From positions 1,426,001 to 1,490,000 of the forward strand of contig NZ_CP033917.1 of assembly GCF_003815655.1 (NCBI RefSeq): DNA of 64,000 nt, read 5' to 3'. A model generated the notes under the pieces. The model ran no database searches. It saw only the letters and a list, made by a program, of their open reading frames with translations, and was not told the origin of the DNA. How positions within the stretch are numbered: position 1 is the first letter of the stretch; each line of letters begins with the position of its first letter. Below are positions 50,217 through 58,901 of this stretch, piece by piece. The position numbers were made by a program, and so were the translations under genes. This DNA is from Chryseobacterium sp. G0201 (GTDB taxonomy: Bacteria > Bacteroidota > Bacteroidia > Flavobacteriales > Weeksellaceae).

Positions 50217-51941
50217 TTATAAAATCCTGTAAATCGGATATTGTCTGAAAGTTTTTTCTTCAAAATAAGGAGAGTTTTTGTAAACCGAGTCCAATTGAGC
50301 TTCTCCGTCATCTGCAAATTTTTTATCGGAAGCTTTTTTGGCTTCAAATTTTTGTTTTAAATTTTTATCTTTTTTCAATAGTTCTGCCGCAGTATCTTCA
50401 AAAATATAGGCTGAATAATATTCTTTTTGCGCTAAAATACCATCAAAGAAATTCCAGTTGAAGAAAGAATCTAATGCTTCCGGTTCTAATGTTTCGATAA
50501 TATATTTTACACCATCCTGATTGGTTGGAACGATATAATCTCCGGCTGAAAAATTTAATTTTTTATTGGATTTATCAACTGTTGTTTCAAAATGAAGATA
50601 ATGACCTTCGTAAGGGTTTTTAACCGTTTTAAAATCATTAATTTTATAAGATTCAACTGCGATTATACTATCCTTTTGAAGCGGTTTCATCTGAATCTGG
50701 TTTCTTTTAAATTCTTCAATCACTTTATATTGCGATTGCGGAATTACATAATATTTTGGAATTGTAATATAACCTGTCGGAACCGCCGTTGTAAACAGTT
50801 TTATATTCTTTGTAAAAGGTTTATTTCTGTCATAAAATAATCTTGGCTTCCCGGAAATATCACTTGGCTTGTATTTTCCTTCATATCCTTTAAAATCCAT
50901 CGTAGAATATTTCGTGGAATCTATTTTCCAACGGATTCCGTACTGCTTTCCGGCTTGATATTGTTTTAAATTTTCGATTCGGAGCTGTTTTATTTTTTTA
51001 TACTCTTTATCTAAATTCTGAAGATTGACGAGCATATATTTGTACGTCGCATCCACCCTTTTGTCGTAAGGCTTCAACATATGCGTTTCTGGAACGGTTC
51101 CTAAAGAATTAAACAAGGTCGTATAACCTGTAGAATATCTCGGAGAATCTTCAAAAGAAGCAAAGCCAACCTCTGGAACATCCCCATGAATATTGACGTA
51201 AGGCGTGCTTTCGTAGCCTAATTTCTTTAGATCTTCAAGATTTTTAGCCTGATAATTATTGTAAAAATATTCTCCCAATACATTTCCCAAGCGTTCTTTG
51301 AAAGTTGAGATATAGGTAAAAGTATATTGATAATCAGCTCCGTTGCTCACATGATTATCAATAAAAACATCAGGTTTCAGCCATTGATAAATTTCCTGAA
51401 AACTTCTGGCATTTTTAGAGTCTGCTTTGATGAAATCTCTGTTTAAATCATAATTTCGGGCATTTCCTCGAAAACCATATTGTTCAGGTCCATTTTGATT
51501 GGCTCTAGAAAAAGATCCTCTGTTTAACATTCCGCTCACATTGTACGCTGAAATGGCTACAATGACAAAATTTTGGGGAGTTTTGATTTTCTTTGTAGCT
51601 AAATCTCGCATCAACATCATCGTTGCATCAATTCCGTCCGGTTCACCAGGATGAATTCCATTATTGACGAAGAGAATTGCTTTTTCTTTTCTTAATTTAT
51701 CTAAATCTTTTTCGGGAAAAGGGTTGTAAACGACAACATAAATTGGTTTTCCGTTATCGTCTTCTCCTTTTTTAAGATATTGAATTTCATTAAAGTTTTT
51801 AGCTAAATTTTGATAATAGGAATTCATTTCGTCATAAGTAACGGTTTGATTTCCATTTCCTTTTTCAAAAGGGGTCTGAAAAGTATTTTGTGCTAAAAAT
51901 AAGGATGAACTTAGGAAAAATAAGAGATATTTCAGTTTCAT
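50217..51941 (-). CDS. M14-family zinc metallopeptidase
   Basis: 574 aa, signal peptide (SLFLAQ) and so a secreted or periplasmic carboxypeptidase-like enzyme. Zinc motif HPGEPDG (H-x-x-E) in NNGIHPGEPDGIDATMML and the third His in IDNHVSNGAD; substrate-binding Arg in NYDLNRDF. The C-terminal third (from about 380) is an extra domain of unknown role. Own unit; the upstream gap holds a dispersed repeat. Confidence 0.92.
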   Translation of the reverse strand: MKLKYLLFFLSSSLFLAQNTFQTPFEKGNGNQTVTYDEMNSYYQNLAKNFNEIQYLKKGEDDNGKPIYVVVYNPFPEKDLDKLRKEKAILFVNNGIHPGEPDGIDATMMLMRDLATKKIKTPQNFVIVAISAYNVSGMLNRGSFSRANQNGPEQYGFRGNARNYDLNRDFIKADSKNARSFQEIYQWLKPDVFIDNHVSNGADYQYTFTYISTFKERLGNVLGEYFYNNYQAKNLEDLKKLGYESTPYVNIHGDVPEVGFASFEDSPRYSTGYTTLFNSLGTVPETHMLKPYDKRVDATYKYMLVNLQNLDKEYKKIKQLRIENLKQYQAGKQYGIRWKIDSTKYSTMDFKGYEGKYKPSDISGKPRLFYDRNKPFTKNIKLFTTAVPTGYITIPKYYVIPQSQYKVIEEFKRNQIQMKPLQKDSIIAVESYKINDFKTVKNPYEGHYLHFETTVDKSNKKLNFSAGDYIVPTNQDGVKYIIETLEPEALDSFFNWNFFDGILAQKEYYSAYIFEDTAAELLKKDKNLKQKFEAKKASDKKFADDGEAQLDSVYKNSPYFEEKTFRQYPIYRIL

Positions 51942-51989
51942 GGAAGTGATATTTCGAGTTTCAAAATTACTGAAAATAAATCTTCGAAA

Positions 51990-52112
51990 TTTAATATTGG
52001 GTTAAGCGCAAGGGCGCAATTTTTTACAATTCAATATATTTTAAGGCGCAAAGACTTTATCTTTAATAAAATTTATGTCTGAAAACTTTCTAAAAATCTT
52101 TGCGTTTATCCA
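51990..52112. repeat. dispersed repeat, GGCGCAAAG family, copy 2
   Basis: TTAAGCGCAAGGGCGCAA, TTTTAAGGCGCAAAGA, TTTATC/AATAAAATT and CTTTGCGTTTAT in the same order as at 16370-16540, shorter by about 50 nt. Confidence 0.75.
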
Positions 52113-52116
52113 ACTT

Positions 52117-52848
52117 TTAATTATTCCTCCCTTTTTCATTTGGATATAACGATGGAAGCGGATCGCTTTGCCAGAATTCTTTGGTATCAACATCCATAAT
52201 GGATAAATTTCCAGTGAAAGCTGCGCCTGTATCGAGATTCCAGATATTAGCTTTGTGGATGGGAGTTTTCATGCCTAAATGTAAAGTTGGGGTATGTCCG
52301 ATGAATATTTCATTGTAGAGAAGAAATCTTTTAGGATATAAATTGGAGTTTTTTGACAGCTTTTTATCCATTGCAACGGCGGTCTCCCACAAGGTTCTGT
52401 CCCAACGGTAATTGCTGGAATAGACTTCCTTTTCAGGGCCGTGCATAGAAGAATAACCGGCATGAATAAACAAGCGGTTTTCTTCGTCAACGTAATAATT
52501 TTTCATCCTCTGGAAAAATTCTAAATGCCTGTCCAGCTCTTCCAAAGCGTAATCAGCATAACTTTCAACCGTGCTTTTTCCTCCATTGGAGAGCCAGACA
52601 TCAGGATCTCCACCTAAAGAAAGCCAATCTTCAGTCCACGCATCGTGATTTCCTTTGATGAAAATACATTCCTGTTTTTCGGAAAGTTCTATTAAAAATT
52701 GGATGATCTGGGAAGATTCGCTCCAACCGTCGACATAATCTCCGAGGAAAATTAATTTATCATTTTCGGTAACATTGGCTCTTTCAAAAACCTGTTGTAA
52801 AGCTTTCAAACCTCCGTGAATGTCGCCAATTACTAATGTTCTTTTCAT
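52117..52848 (-). CDS. metallophosphoesterase (PPP-like, ApaH/PrpA type)
   Basis: 243 aa. Dimetal phosphatase motifs of the PPP family: GDIHGG (8-13), GDYVDG (36-41), GNHDAW (66-71), and the later FIHAGYSS and FIGHTPT. Substrates of this group include dinucleoside polyphosphates, phosphoproteins and RNA ends. It starts immediately (0 nt) after kptA, so the pair may act in sequence on RNA 2'-phosphate or on the ADP-ribose-phosphate that KptA forms. Last gene of the long minus-strand unit. Confidence 0.92.
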   Translation of the reverse strand: MKRTLVIGDIHGGLKALQQVFERANVTENDKLIFLGDYVDGWSESSQIIQFLIELSEKQECIFIKGNHDAWTEDWLSLGGDPDVWLSNGGKSTVESYADYALEELDRHLEFFQRMKNYYVDEENRLFIHAGYSSMHGPEKEVYSSNYRWDRTLWETAVAMDKKLSKNSNLYPKRFLLYNEIFIGHTPTLHLGMKTPIHKANIWNLDTGAAFTGNLSIMDVDTKEFWQSDPLPSLYPNEKGRNN

Positions 52849-53394
52849 TTAATTTGAAATATATTTTGCATCTACAAAATCCGTCAGCCAAACTTCATTA
52901 TCTGAAAGGTAAAATTCGATTCCATCTTCAAACATTTTTTGTGTCTTAATCGTCAAAATAATAGGTTTTCCGTGGCGCATTCCTACTTTGGTAGCCGTTT
53001 CTTTATCCTGACTTAAATGAACATGTTGTCGACTTCTTTTCTCAATTCCTTTTTCTAAAATGGATTCGATATTACTTTGAGCCGTTCCGTGATACAGAAA
53101 TTCAGGTGGTCGTTGCGGAATTAGAGCTAAATTTATCTCAATCGAATGCCCCTGACTGGCTCTGATTCTTGTTTTATCTTCATTAAAAGCAAAGCGCTTT
53201 TTTTCGTTAGTTTGTACGATTTCATCTAATTCTTCAAAGGTAAAGCCTTCATAAGAATCTCTTTTTGATTTTGTGATTAATTCATCAACATTTGCCCATC
53301 CATTTTCATCCAAATTCAAATTGATGAGTTCGGGATGATGCCTGAGAACGTAGCTCAGGAATTTGCTTGTTTTTTTCTTTTGTTGCTCGTTCAT
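52849..53394 (-). CDS. kptA: RNA 2'-phosphotransferase KptA/Tpt1
   Basis: 181 aa, family-standard length. Transfers the internal 2'-phosphate of RNA to NAD+, giving ADP-ribose 1'',2''-cyclic phosphate and nicotinamide. Family features: KFLSYVLRHHPE near the start (winged-helix lobe), then GHS and LYHGTAQSNIESIL (ADP-ribosyl transferase-like lobe), VHLSQD, VGMRHGKPIIL. In bacteria its substrate is unknown, since splicing that leaves a 2'-phosphate is absent. Next to a metallophosphoesterase. Confidence 0.96.
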   Translation of the reverse strand: MNEQQKKKTSKFLSYVLRHHPELINLNLDENGWANVDELITKSKRDSYEGFTFEELDEIVQTNEKKRFAFNEDKTRIRASQGHSIEINLALIPQRPPEFLYHGTAQSNIESILEKGIEKRSRQHVHLSQDKETATKVGMRHGKPIILTIKTQKMFEDGIEFYLSDNEVWLTDFVDAKYISN

Positions 53395-53404
53395 GGTTGT
53401 GTTT

Positions 53405-54346
53405 TTATTTCATTAATTTGTTTTCTAATTTTTCACACAAATTTTCAATATCCTCTTTTCTCACCAACTCTGCAATCCATTCTTCAGGAATATTTTCAAA
53501 ACCATAATAAATTCCCGCGATTCCGCCTGTGATGGCTCCGGTTGTGTCGGTGTCTTCTCCTAGATTTACTGCTTTCAACACTGCTTCAGAATAACTTTCT
53601 GAGTTTAGAAAGCACCATAATGAAGCTTCTAAACTGTGAAGAACGTATCCGCTTGAACCTATTTTTTCTTCTTCATATTCAAAGATATTATTGTTTAAAA
53701 TTCTTTCAAATTTATCCATTTCACTCTGAGAACAAATTGGATTATTATCTAGAAAATATTTTATTGTTGATTTCATTTTGTGATAAGCTTCAAATTTTTC
53801 TGCCCCATTCAAAATTTCTAATAAAAATTCCAAATAAATAAAACAAGATATTACAGAACGAATATGTGCATGCGTGATTGAAGAGATTTCTTTAACTTTA
53901 TCAAATCGTTGTTCGATCGGAAGCTCTTTAATGTAAAATAATAATGGTAAAATTCTCATTAAAGAGCCGTTACCATTATCAAACTCACTTGTTCCTCCGC
54001 ATAATTGAGGAGTGTAGCCTTTACTTATTTTGTAAATAGCTTGTCTTGTTGCAATACCAATATCAAAAACTCTCCCGTGAGGAGTCCATATTTCTGCATT
54101 GTACCATTGTAAAAACTTCAAAGATATATCTTCTAAATCATAACCTTCACAAAGACTTTCAGCAAGACATAAAGCCAAGGAACTATCATCACTCCACGTT
54201 CCCGCAGGTTGATGATGAGTTCCTAAAGCTCTCATTTTTGTGACAGGAGAACGTTTCAATTGCTCTCTGCTTCTAAATTCAACCGGAACGCCCAAAGCAT
54301 CGCCAATACAAACTCCGAAAATTCCGGCTTTTACACTGTTTTCCAT
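53405..54346 (-). CDS. ADP-ribosylglycohydrolase (DraG/ARH type)
   Basis: 313 aa. Dimetal ADP-ribosylglycohydrolase: GVCIGDALGVPVEFRSRE, GTWSDDSSLAL (metal site), GEDTDTTGAITGGIAG (second metal site). Removes ADP-ribose from Arg or Ser side chains or from other targets. Overlaps the sirtuin gene by one base and precedes kptA by 10 nt. Confidence 0.93.
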   Translation of the reverse strand: MENSVKAGIFGVCIGDALGVPVEFRSREQLKRSPVTKMRALGTHHQPAGTWSDDSSLALCLAESLCEGYDLEDISLKFLQWYNAEIWTPHGRVFDIGIATRQAIYKISKGYTPQLCGGTSEFDNGNGSLMRILPLLFYIKELPIEQRFDKVKEISSITHAHIRSVISCFIYLEFLLEILNGAEKFEAYHKMKSTIKYFLDNNPICSQSEMDKFERILNNNIFEYEEEKIGSSGYVLHSLEASLWCFLNSESYSEAVLKAVNLGEDTDTTGAITGGIAGIYYGFENIPEEWIAELVRKEDIENLCEKLENKLMK

Positions 54347-55032
54347 TAGGCTAAATTTACAAGCTTATCAAATAATAGTTTCATCCCCTTTGTTGCGGTT
54401 TCTTTCATTACGACAGCTCTTTGTCCGTATCCGAAGCCTGTTTCGTTGGGATTGATGACAATCAACAGACAATCATCTTTAATGTCATGAAGCAATCCAG
54501 CCGCCGGATAAACCTGCAAAGAAGTTCCTATTACTAAGAAAATATCGGCTTCTTTTGCTTTTTTCGTTGCTTCTTTCATCAAGGGAACATCTTCCCCGAA
54601 CCAAACGATGAAAGGTCTTAATTGAGCTCCGTCTTCTGCTTTGTCTCCAACCTTGATATCATCTTTTTGTTCGTAAATCAAACCTTTATTGTTGCATGAA
54701 CAAGATTTTAACAACTCTCCGTGGAGGTGAAGAATATTTGTTGATCCCGCTCTTTCGTGAAGATCGTCGATATTTTGAGTGATAATTTCTACCTCAAAAT
54801 GTTTTTCTAATTCTGCAACGAGTTTGTGTGCGTCATTCGGTTCAACTTCATGGATTTGGCGACGTCTCTGGTTGTAGAATTCCAGAACCAATTCTCTGTC
54901 TTTTCTCCATCCTTCCGGACTTGCTACATCCGTTATACTATGATTTTCCCAAAGACCATCTCCGTCTCTGAATGTTTTTATTCCGCTTTCGGCGCTGATT
55001 CCGGCACCGCTTAATATGGTTAGTTTTTTCAT
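54346..55032 (-). CDS. SIR2-family NAD-dependent deacylase, reduced zinc site
   Basis: 228 aa. GAGISAESGIKTFRDG (NAD loop), TQNIDDLHERAG, catalytic His in HLHGELLKS, and NPNETGFG for ribose binding. The Zn finger is reduced: SCSC is followed by NNKGLI and there is no second Cys pair before RPFIVWFGE. Deacylases of the CobB type often keep four Cys, so stability or metal use may differ. It could also act on acyl or ADP-ribosyl protein groups. Overlaps both neighbours by 1-4 nt. Confidence 0.92.
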   Translation of the reverse strand: MKKLTILSGAGISAESGIKTFRDGDGLWENHSITDVASPEGWRKDRELVLEFYNQRRRQIHEVEPNDAHKLVAELEKHFEVEIITQNIDDLHERAGSTNILHLHGELLKSCSCNNKGLIYEQKDDIKVGDKAEDGAQLRPFIVWFGEDVPLMKEATKKAKEADIFLVIGTSLQVYPAAGLLHDIKDDCLLIVINPNETGFGYGQRAVVMKETATKGMKLLFDKLVNLA

Positions 55033-55622
55033 TTGTTTAAAATTTTATCTTTCAAAATTTGAAAGGCAAGTATTATCAGCAAAATAATAGTTATTGGTAT
55101 CGAAATTATATATAACGGAATATTTTTTAAATGTTTTTTTATTCTTATTCCATATTTTTTATCTGTTTCTTCATTGATGAATTTAATGAAATTGTTTTCC
55201 TTAGCTTTTGTTATTCTCTTTTCAAAAGCATTCCATAGATCATTTATACAAACTTCTTCAAAAATATAAAGTGTTGGATTCCATTTATTTTCAGAAAGAT
55301 TAAAAAAATAATAGGTTTCAAAATTTGATTTAAAATATTCATCATACCCTTCATACTTTTTTATACATAAAATATTTTCACTAGGTAATAAATTAAGTTT
55401 ATCTAGTTCTAATCTTAGTTCATTTTGAATTTTTTGTAATTTGTTTGCATTTGTTTCAACCTGAAAAACATTTGAGCTTTTTCCAGCATTTTGAAGGTAA
55501 AAAATATAAATTTTCGGAAATCTCAGATTTGTTTCCTTTTGAAGAAGATTTATTTCTTCAATTGTCAGTCCTAGATTTTGATTTTTAGGATCATCTACAA
55601 ATCTGAAATTATATATTTCCAT
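55029..55622 (-). CDS. SMI1/KNR4-like protein with C-terminal membrane segment
   Basis: 197 aa. The N-terminal half (LTIEEINLLQKETNLRFPKIYIFYLQNAG) has the SMI1/KNR4 pattern of an acidic knr fold, as in immunity proteins of polymorphic toxins. The last 30 residues (IPLYIISIPITIILLIIL) are a membrane anchor with a Lys-rich end. It shares a stop/start base overlap with the genes either side (54346 and 55622). Within a unit of ADP-ribose genes it may be an immunity or target-recognition protein; that is speculation. Confidence 0.7.
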   Translation of the reverse strand: MEIYNFRFVDDPKNQNLGLTIEEINLLQKETNLRFPKIYIFYLQNAGKSSNVFQVETNANKLQKIQNELRLELDKLNLLPSENILCIKKYEGYDEYFKSNFETYYFFNLSENKWNPTLYIFEEVCINDLWNAFEKRITKAKENNFIKFINEETDKKYGIRIKKHLKNIPLYIISIPITIILLIILAFQILKDKILNK

Positions 55623-56128
55623 TACTCTAAAAGCTTTTTATAGATTTCTTCATTTTCATCTCCAAAACAGACGAAAATTATTTTTTCAATGTTGTCTGAC
55701 TGAAATTTTTTCACCTCATCAACAGCAATTTTCGCTGCCAATTCTTTTGGAAAGCCATAAACTCCTGTGCTGATCCCTGGAAAAGAAATTGTTTTCACAT
55801 CTAAACTTTCTGCTAATTTCAAAGAGTTTTTATAGCAATTCGCCAATAACTCTGAGCTTTCTTTTTCATTATCATTCCAAACCGGTCCAACGGTGTGAAT
55901 GACATATTTTGCAGGAAGATTTCCGGCTGTCGTTACAACCGCTTCTCCAGTTTTACATTTTCCTTGTCTGTTTCTGATCTTTCTACATTCTTCCAAAATC
56001 GCATCTCCACCTGCACGGTGAATAGCCCCGTCAACTCCACCTCCACCCAATAACGAAGAGTTGGCTGCGTTGACGATTGCATCTACTTTGATTCTTGTGA
56101 TGTCACCTAATGTTACTTCAATTTTCAT
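55622..56128 (-). CDS. macro-domain O-acetyl-ADP-ribose deacetylase (MacroD-like)
   Basis: 168 aa, one macro domain. [26 protein letters not shown] (given in two pieces: [12 protein letters not shown] and [14 protein letters not shown]) and the later [10 protein letters not shown] are MacroD signatures. It hydrolyses O-acetyl-ADP-ribose, the product of sirtuins, and mono-ADP-ribose on Glu/Asp. A sirtuin gene lies 590 nt away in the same unit, so the pair would make and remove the compound. Confidence 0.95.
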   Translation of the reverse strand: MKIEVTLGDITRIKVDAIVNAANSSLLGGGGVDGAIHRAGGDAILEECRKIRNRQGKCKTGEAVVTTAGNLPAKYVIHTVGPVWNDNEKESSELLANCYKNSLKLAESLDVKTISFPGISTGVYGFPKELAAKIAVDEVKKFQSDNIEKIIFVCFGDENEEIYKKLLE

Positions 56129-56133
56129 GGTAT

Positions 56134-56775
56134 TTAGTTTTGGTTTAATCTTAATTTTTTATTTAAATTTTCATCATTAAAAACTAATGGTTTTTCTTCA
56201 GGAATTATTAAATTTTCCAAACTATTATTCAGAACAAAATGATGTTGTTCTTGTACAAAGTCTGAAATATCTTCAATCAGAATAATATCTTCTTTAGCAA
56301 AAGAACGGGTAAATTCATTTCTTAAACCAATTTGAATTGCTCTTCTTTCCAATTTATTTCCGAAAGGATCATGATCCGGATCCCATTGCAATCTCACAGA
56401 AGATTCTTTTATCTGATCTTGCCATTCTTCTCTGGAAATTTCCAAATTATGATCATAAGAAGAATAAACAGCATTTTCTAAATATCTTTTAAAAGCAGAC
56501 ATTTTTAAATGTAACGCCAAAACATATTCTTGTCCTTCTTTTGTTCCCCACCCGTTTCGATACATCATCCAAAGGAAGTTTGGTTTTATCCAAGTCATTC
56601 TTTCCAAACTGAATTCACCTCCAAAATATTGATTTTTAACTGTAAATTCACCTATTTTTCTTTTATAAGACTGATACACTATAATTTTCTCATCATCATA
56701 TTGTGCCATGATGTGATGCCCTTTTTGAGGCCAATCCTGTAGTTGTTCTTTATATTTTTTTAGTTTGATTTTCAT
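56134..56775 (-). CDS. DUF4291 family protein
   Basis: 213 aa, soluble. The family is recognised from [47 protein letters not shown], given here as separate pieces, and WDPDHDP. Function is unproved; relatives are found next to NAD/ADP-ribose genes, and the fold has been compared to ADP-ribosyltransferase-like or other NAD enzymes, which I cannot verify. Overlaps the next gene by 4 nt. Confidence 0.85.
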   Translation of the reverse strand: MKIKLKKYKEQLQDWPQKGHHIMAQYDDEKIIVYQSYKRKIGEFTVKNQYFGGEFSLERMTWIKPNFLWMMYRNGWGTKEGQEYVLALHLKMSAFKRYLENAVYSSYDHNLEISREEWQDQIKESSVRLQWDPDHDPFGNKLERRAIQIGLRNEFTRSFAKEDIILIEDISDFVQEQHHFVLNNSLENLIIPEEKPLVFNDENLNKKLRLNQN

Positions 56776-57185
56776 TGTTTTAAGTTTAAAATCAAGCTTC
56801 CGATCTCAGTATTTGCAGGATTTTTAAAATTATCTCCAATAAATACTTTTATCACTTCAATATTTCCAATAATCGCCTGATTGAAAGTCTCTAATTTTTC
56901 TGCCGGAATCCACAATTCATTATGATTTCTGGCTCCGACATTTTGTGCGGGATATTTAATTACCTCCTCTTCCAGTACTTCAAATTTGGTTACAAAACCG
57001 AGATAATTTCCTGCTTCGTCTCTGGTATTCCATTTTTCTGCAATTTCTGATGCATAATCTTCATCTAAAACAGGATAGAAAATCGGTTGCCATTCTAATC
57101 TTGGTGGAAATTTTTTGAAACTGCTTTCTAAAATTAAAACCATTTCCTTTTCTCCGACTGGTCTGTAAAGTGTTGTTGTTTTCAT
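56772..57185 (-). CDS. ADP-ribosylation/crystallin J1-like protein
   Basis: 137 aa from ATG 57185 (MKTTTLYRPVGEKEM); the ATG at 57227 would overlap the preceding gene and adds no conserved residue. The family phrase FPPRLEWQPIFYPVL and the later GARNHNELWIPAEKLETFN are typical of a small protein annotated as ADP-ribosylation/crystallin J1 in many genomes. It is unrelated to ARH enzymes in any way I can see. Activity unknown. Confidence 0.8.
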   Translation of the reverse strand: MKTTTLYRPVGEKEMVLILESSFKKFPPRLEWQPIFYPVLDEDYASEIAEKWNTRDEAGNYLGFVTKFEVLEEEVIKYPAQNVGARNHNELWIPAEKLETFNQAIIGNIEVIKVFIGDNFKNPANTEIGSLILNLKQ

Positions 57186-57195
57186 TATTTTAATT

Positions 57196-57669
57196 TTATT
57201 CAAAATCGTAAACATATACTTCCACATTATTCTTCAACAATGTTCTTTCAATAATTGGCTCAATTTCTTCCCAATTTCCTCCTGCTAAACCGCAACCGAT
57301 TCTTGGCATATGTACACTTGCATTTAATTTTAAAGCTTCATCAGTTAATTTCTCTAAACATTTTTCTACAGCTTCATATCTAATTGGAGCTATTCCTTTG
57401 GAATTTGAGATCGTTTTATGTTGACCAATCATATTGCAAACCAAAATATCTTTTTCAACTTGAACTATTTGAATTTCTCCAAGATTAAAATTTTCTCCAC
57501 TTTGAAACCATTTTCTATATTCAGTTTCTGGGTTCTCCCATTTTCTGGATATTGCCATTACAAAACCTTTTCCCCAACCTCCGATGTCGTTGCAGATATG
57601 AATGATGATTTTATTTCCTTTTGTTTGAGGATTTGTTGCATCTCCTTTTAAATAATTTATAGTTTTCAT
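57196..57669 (-). CDS. macro-domain protein (ALC1/TARG1-like)
   Basis: 157 aa. Macro fold: YLKGDATNPQTKGNKIIIHICNDIGGWGKGF, split as YLKGDATNP and HICNDIGGWGKGF, then VCNMIGQHKT and RIGCGLAGGNW. This resembles the TARG1/Poa1p branch, which removes ADP-ribose from Glu or acts on ADP-ribose-1''-phosphate. Poa1p in yeast hydrolyses the KptA product, and kptA is in the same unit, so one pathway may join them. First gene of the long unit, preceded by a short gap. Confidence 0.9.
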   Translation of the reverse strand: MKTINYLKGDATNPQTKGNKIIIHICNDIGGWGKGFVMAISRKWENPETEYRKWFQSGENFNLGEIQIVQVEKDILVCNMIGQHKTISNSKGIAPIRYEAVEKCLEKLTDEALKLNASVHMPRIGCGLAGGNWEEIEPIIERTLLKNNVEVYVYDFE

Positions 57670-57701
57670 GGTTAAATAATGTGTTTTTTATTTTAATAAT
57701 C

Positions 57702-57778
57702 TTGTTCTTTAAGTTTTGGCTAAAGCCTTTAAATTTTATTCATTATAAAAATGGGCTAAAGCCCATTCCTATTGATTT
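57702..57778. repeat. GGCTAAAGCC-type dispersed repeat, copy 1
   Basis: Reads TTGTTC.TTTAAGTTTTGG, CTAAAGCC, CATTATAAAAA, then an inverted GGGCTAAAGCCC and CCTATTGAT. A second copy is at 60879-60955. In Bacteroidota this family is common between genes. Confidence 0.7.
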
Positions 57779-57827
57779 GTGTTTTTGCATTTAATTTATT
57801 TCTTTTAAAATTAATCAATATTTTTCA

Positions 57828-58898
57828 TCAATTAATTCTTTTAAAATCCTTTGAATACGGAGAATAAGATCCAAAAATGGCATCAAATTTCACCTTAAGA
57901 TTTTCTATTTTAAATTCCTCATCCATTTGATCCAGACAAGTCACCACCAGGTTTTTCTTATTAGCAAAAACATAAGCTTCGTCTAATTTCAGAGCATAAT
58001 TTAATAAGTCATAATCCAAATTTCCAAAACGAAGATTCTTTTGATATTCATTAAAAACACAGGTTTCCTCCTCATTATTTTTTAATGCTAAATCCTTTTC
58101 ATTGCTCATCCATCCGCTTCCGTGACGGGTTGAATACGATCTTGTGACATAAAACATTTCTACATTTTCAATCTTCAACAATTTACAAACTTCATACGCA
58201 TTTTTTGAAGTGGTATTGGCAAATGTTACGTTCGGAAAAACGCCATGATCCATATCTAATAAAATTCCCTGACTTCCTTCAAAAATAAGATTGTTAAATA
58301 AATTTAGATATGAGTAACCTTCTATTTTCCAATCAATTTTATCAATGGCTTCTAAAAAATCCTGTAAAGCATTTTGGATTTCCTCTCCTTCTTCAAAACC
58401 GTAATAATTGGCAATTCCTTTTAATTTTTCAATCAGCATCGATCTTGAAGCAATCAAATCAACCGCAAATAATTTAAATGGACTTTCATTTCTCTTCATC
58501 GTAGCTCCAACTCCTTTTCCGCAAGTTCCGTGTTCTAGATTTTTGATATTTTTTCGATTGCTTAAAACATCAAAAGGTGTTGTTACTTTTGCTAACGGAT
58601 GAATATGCAACTCAATATTTCCGTTTTTCTTGATTAATTCTTCTCTTTCATTAAATAAGAAAGTCGGATGAATTGTGCAATGTTCCGTAAAATAAGACGG
58701 CAACCCCCGCAACGCTCCACTTGCAAAACTTGAATGAATGTGCTTTTTATCATCAATCATCACCGTATGCGCCGCCTGTTGTCCGCCAGAAAACCGAATA
58801 ACTACAGACTCAGGATTGTGCTGAGCCAGAAAATCTGTAGTGATTCCTTTTCCTTCATCACCAAAACCTAAGCCTATAATTATTTGTGCTGTTTTCAT
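57828..58898 (-). CDS. adenylosuccinate synthetase-like protein, short and divergent
   Basis: 356 aa, about 75 residues shorter than PurA. GDEGKG (13-18) with the catalytic Asp, IFEGSQGILLDMDHG-like pieces FEGSQGILLDMDHG and PNVTFANTTS are as in PurA, and the substrate phosphate region is HGTCGKGVGAT. But GGHNAGHT of PurA is GGQQAAHT here, the RRRTGW loop is STRHGSGWM, and the C-terminal STGPDRTET guanine/nucleotide segment is missing. It is thus unlikely to be the housekeeping enzyme; it may make another IMP- or GTP-dependent Asp/amine adduct, or regulate. It stands with ADP-ribose genes. Confidence 0.85.
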   Translation of the reverse strand: MKTAQIIIGLGFGDEGKGITTDFLAQHNPESVVIRFSGGQQAAHTVMIDDKKHIHSSFASGALRGLPSYFTEHCTIHPTFLFNEREELIKKNGNIELHIHPLAKVTTPFDVLSNRKNIKNLEHGTCGKGVGATMKRNESPFKLFAVDLIASRSMLIEKLKGIANYYGFEEGEEIQNALQDFLEAIDKIDWKIEGYSYLNLFNNLIFEGSQGILLDMDHGVFPNVTFANTTSKNAYEVCKLLKIENVEMFYVTRSYSTRHGSGWMSNEKDLALKNNEEETCVFNEYQKNLRFGNLDYDLLNYALKLDEAYVFANKKNLVVTCLDQMDEEFKIENLKVKFDAIFGSYSPYSKDFKRIN

Positions 58899-58901
58899 TT
58901 T

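Noticed and set aside
57828..58898. Pseudogene of purA
   Set aside because: The frame is open and many core motifs are intact; length loss is at the C-terminus and motif changes look selective, so I treat it as a diverged gene.
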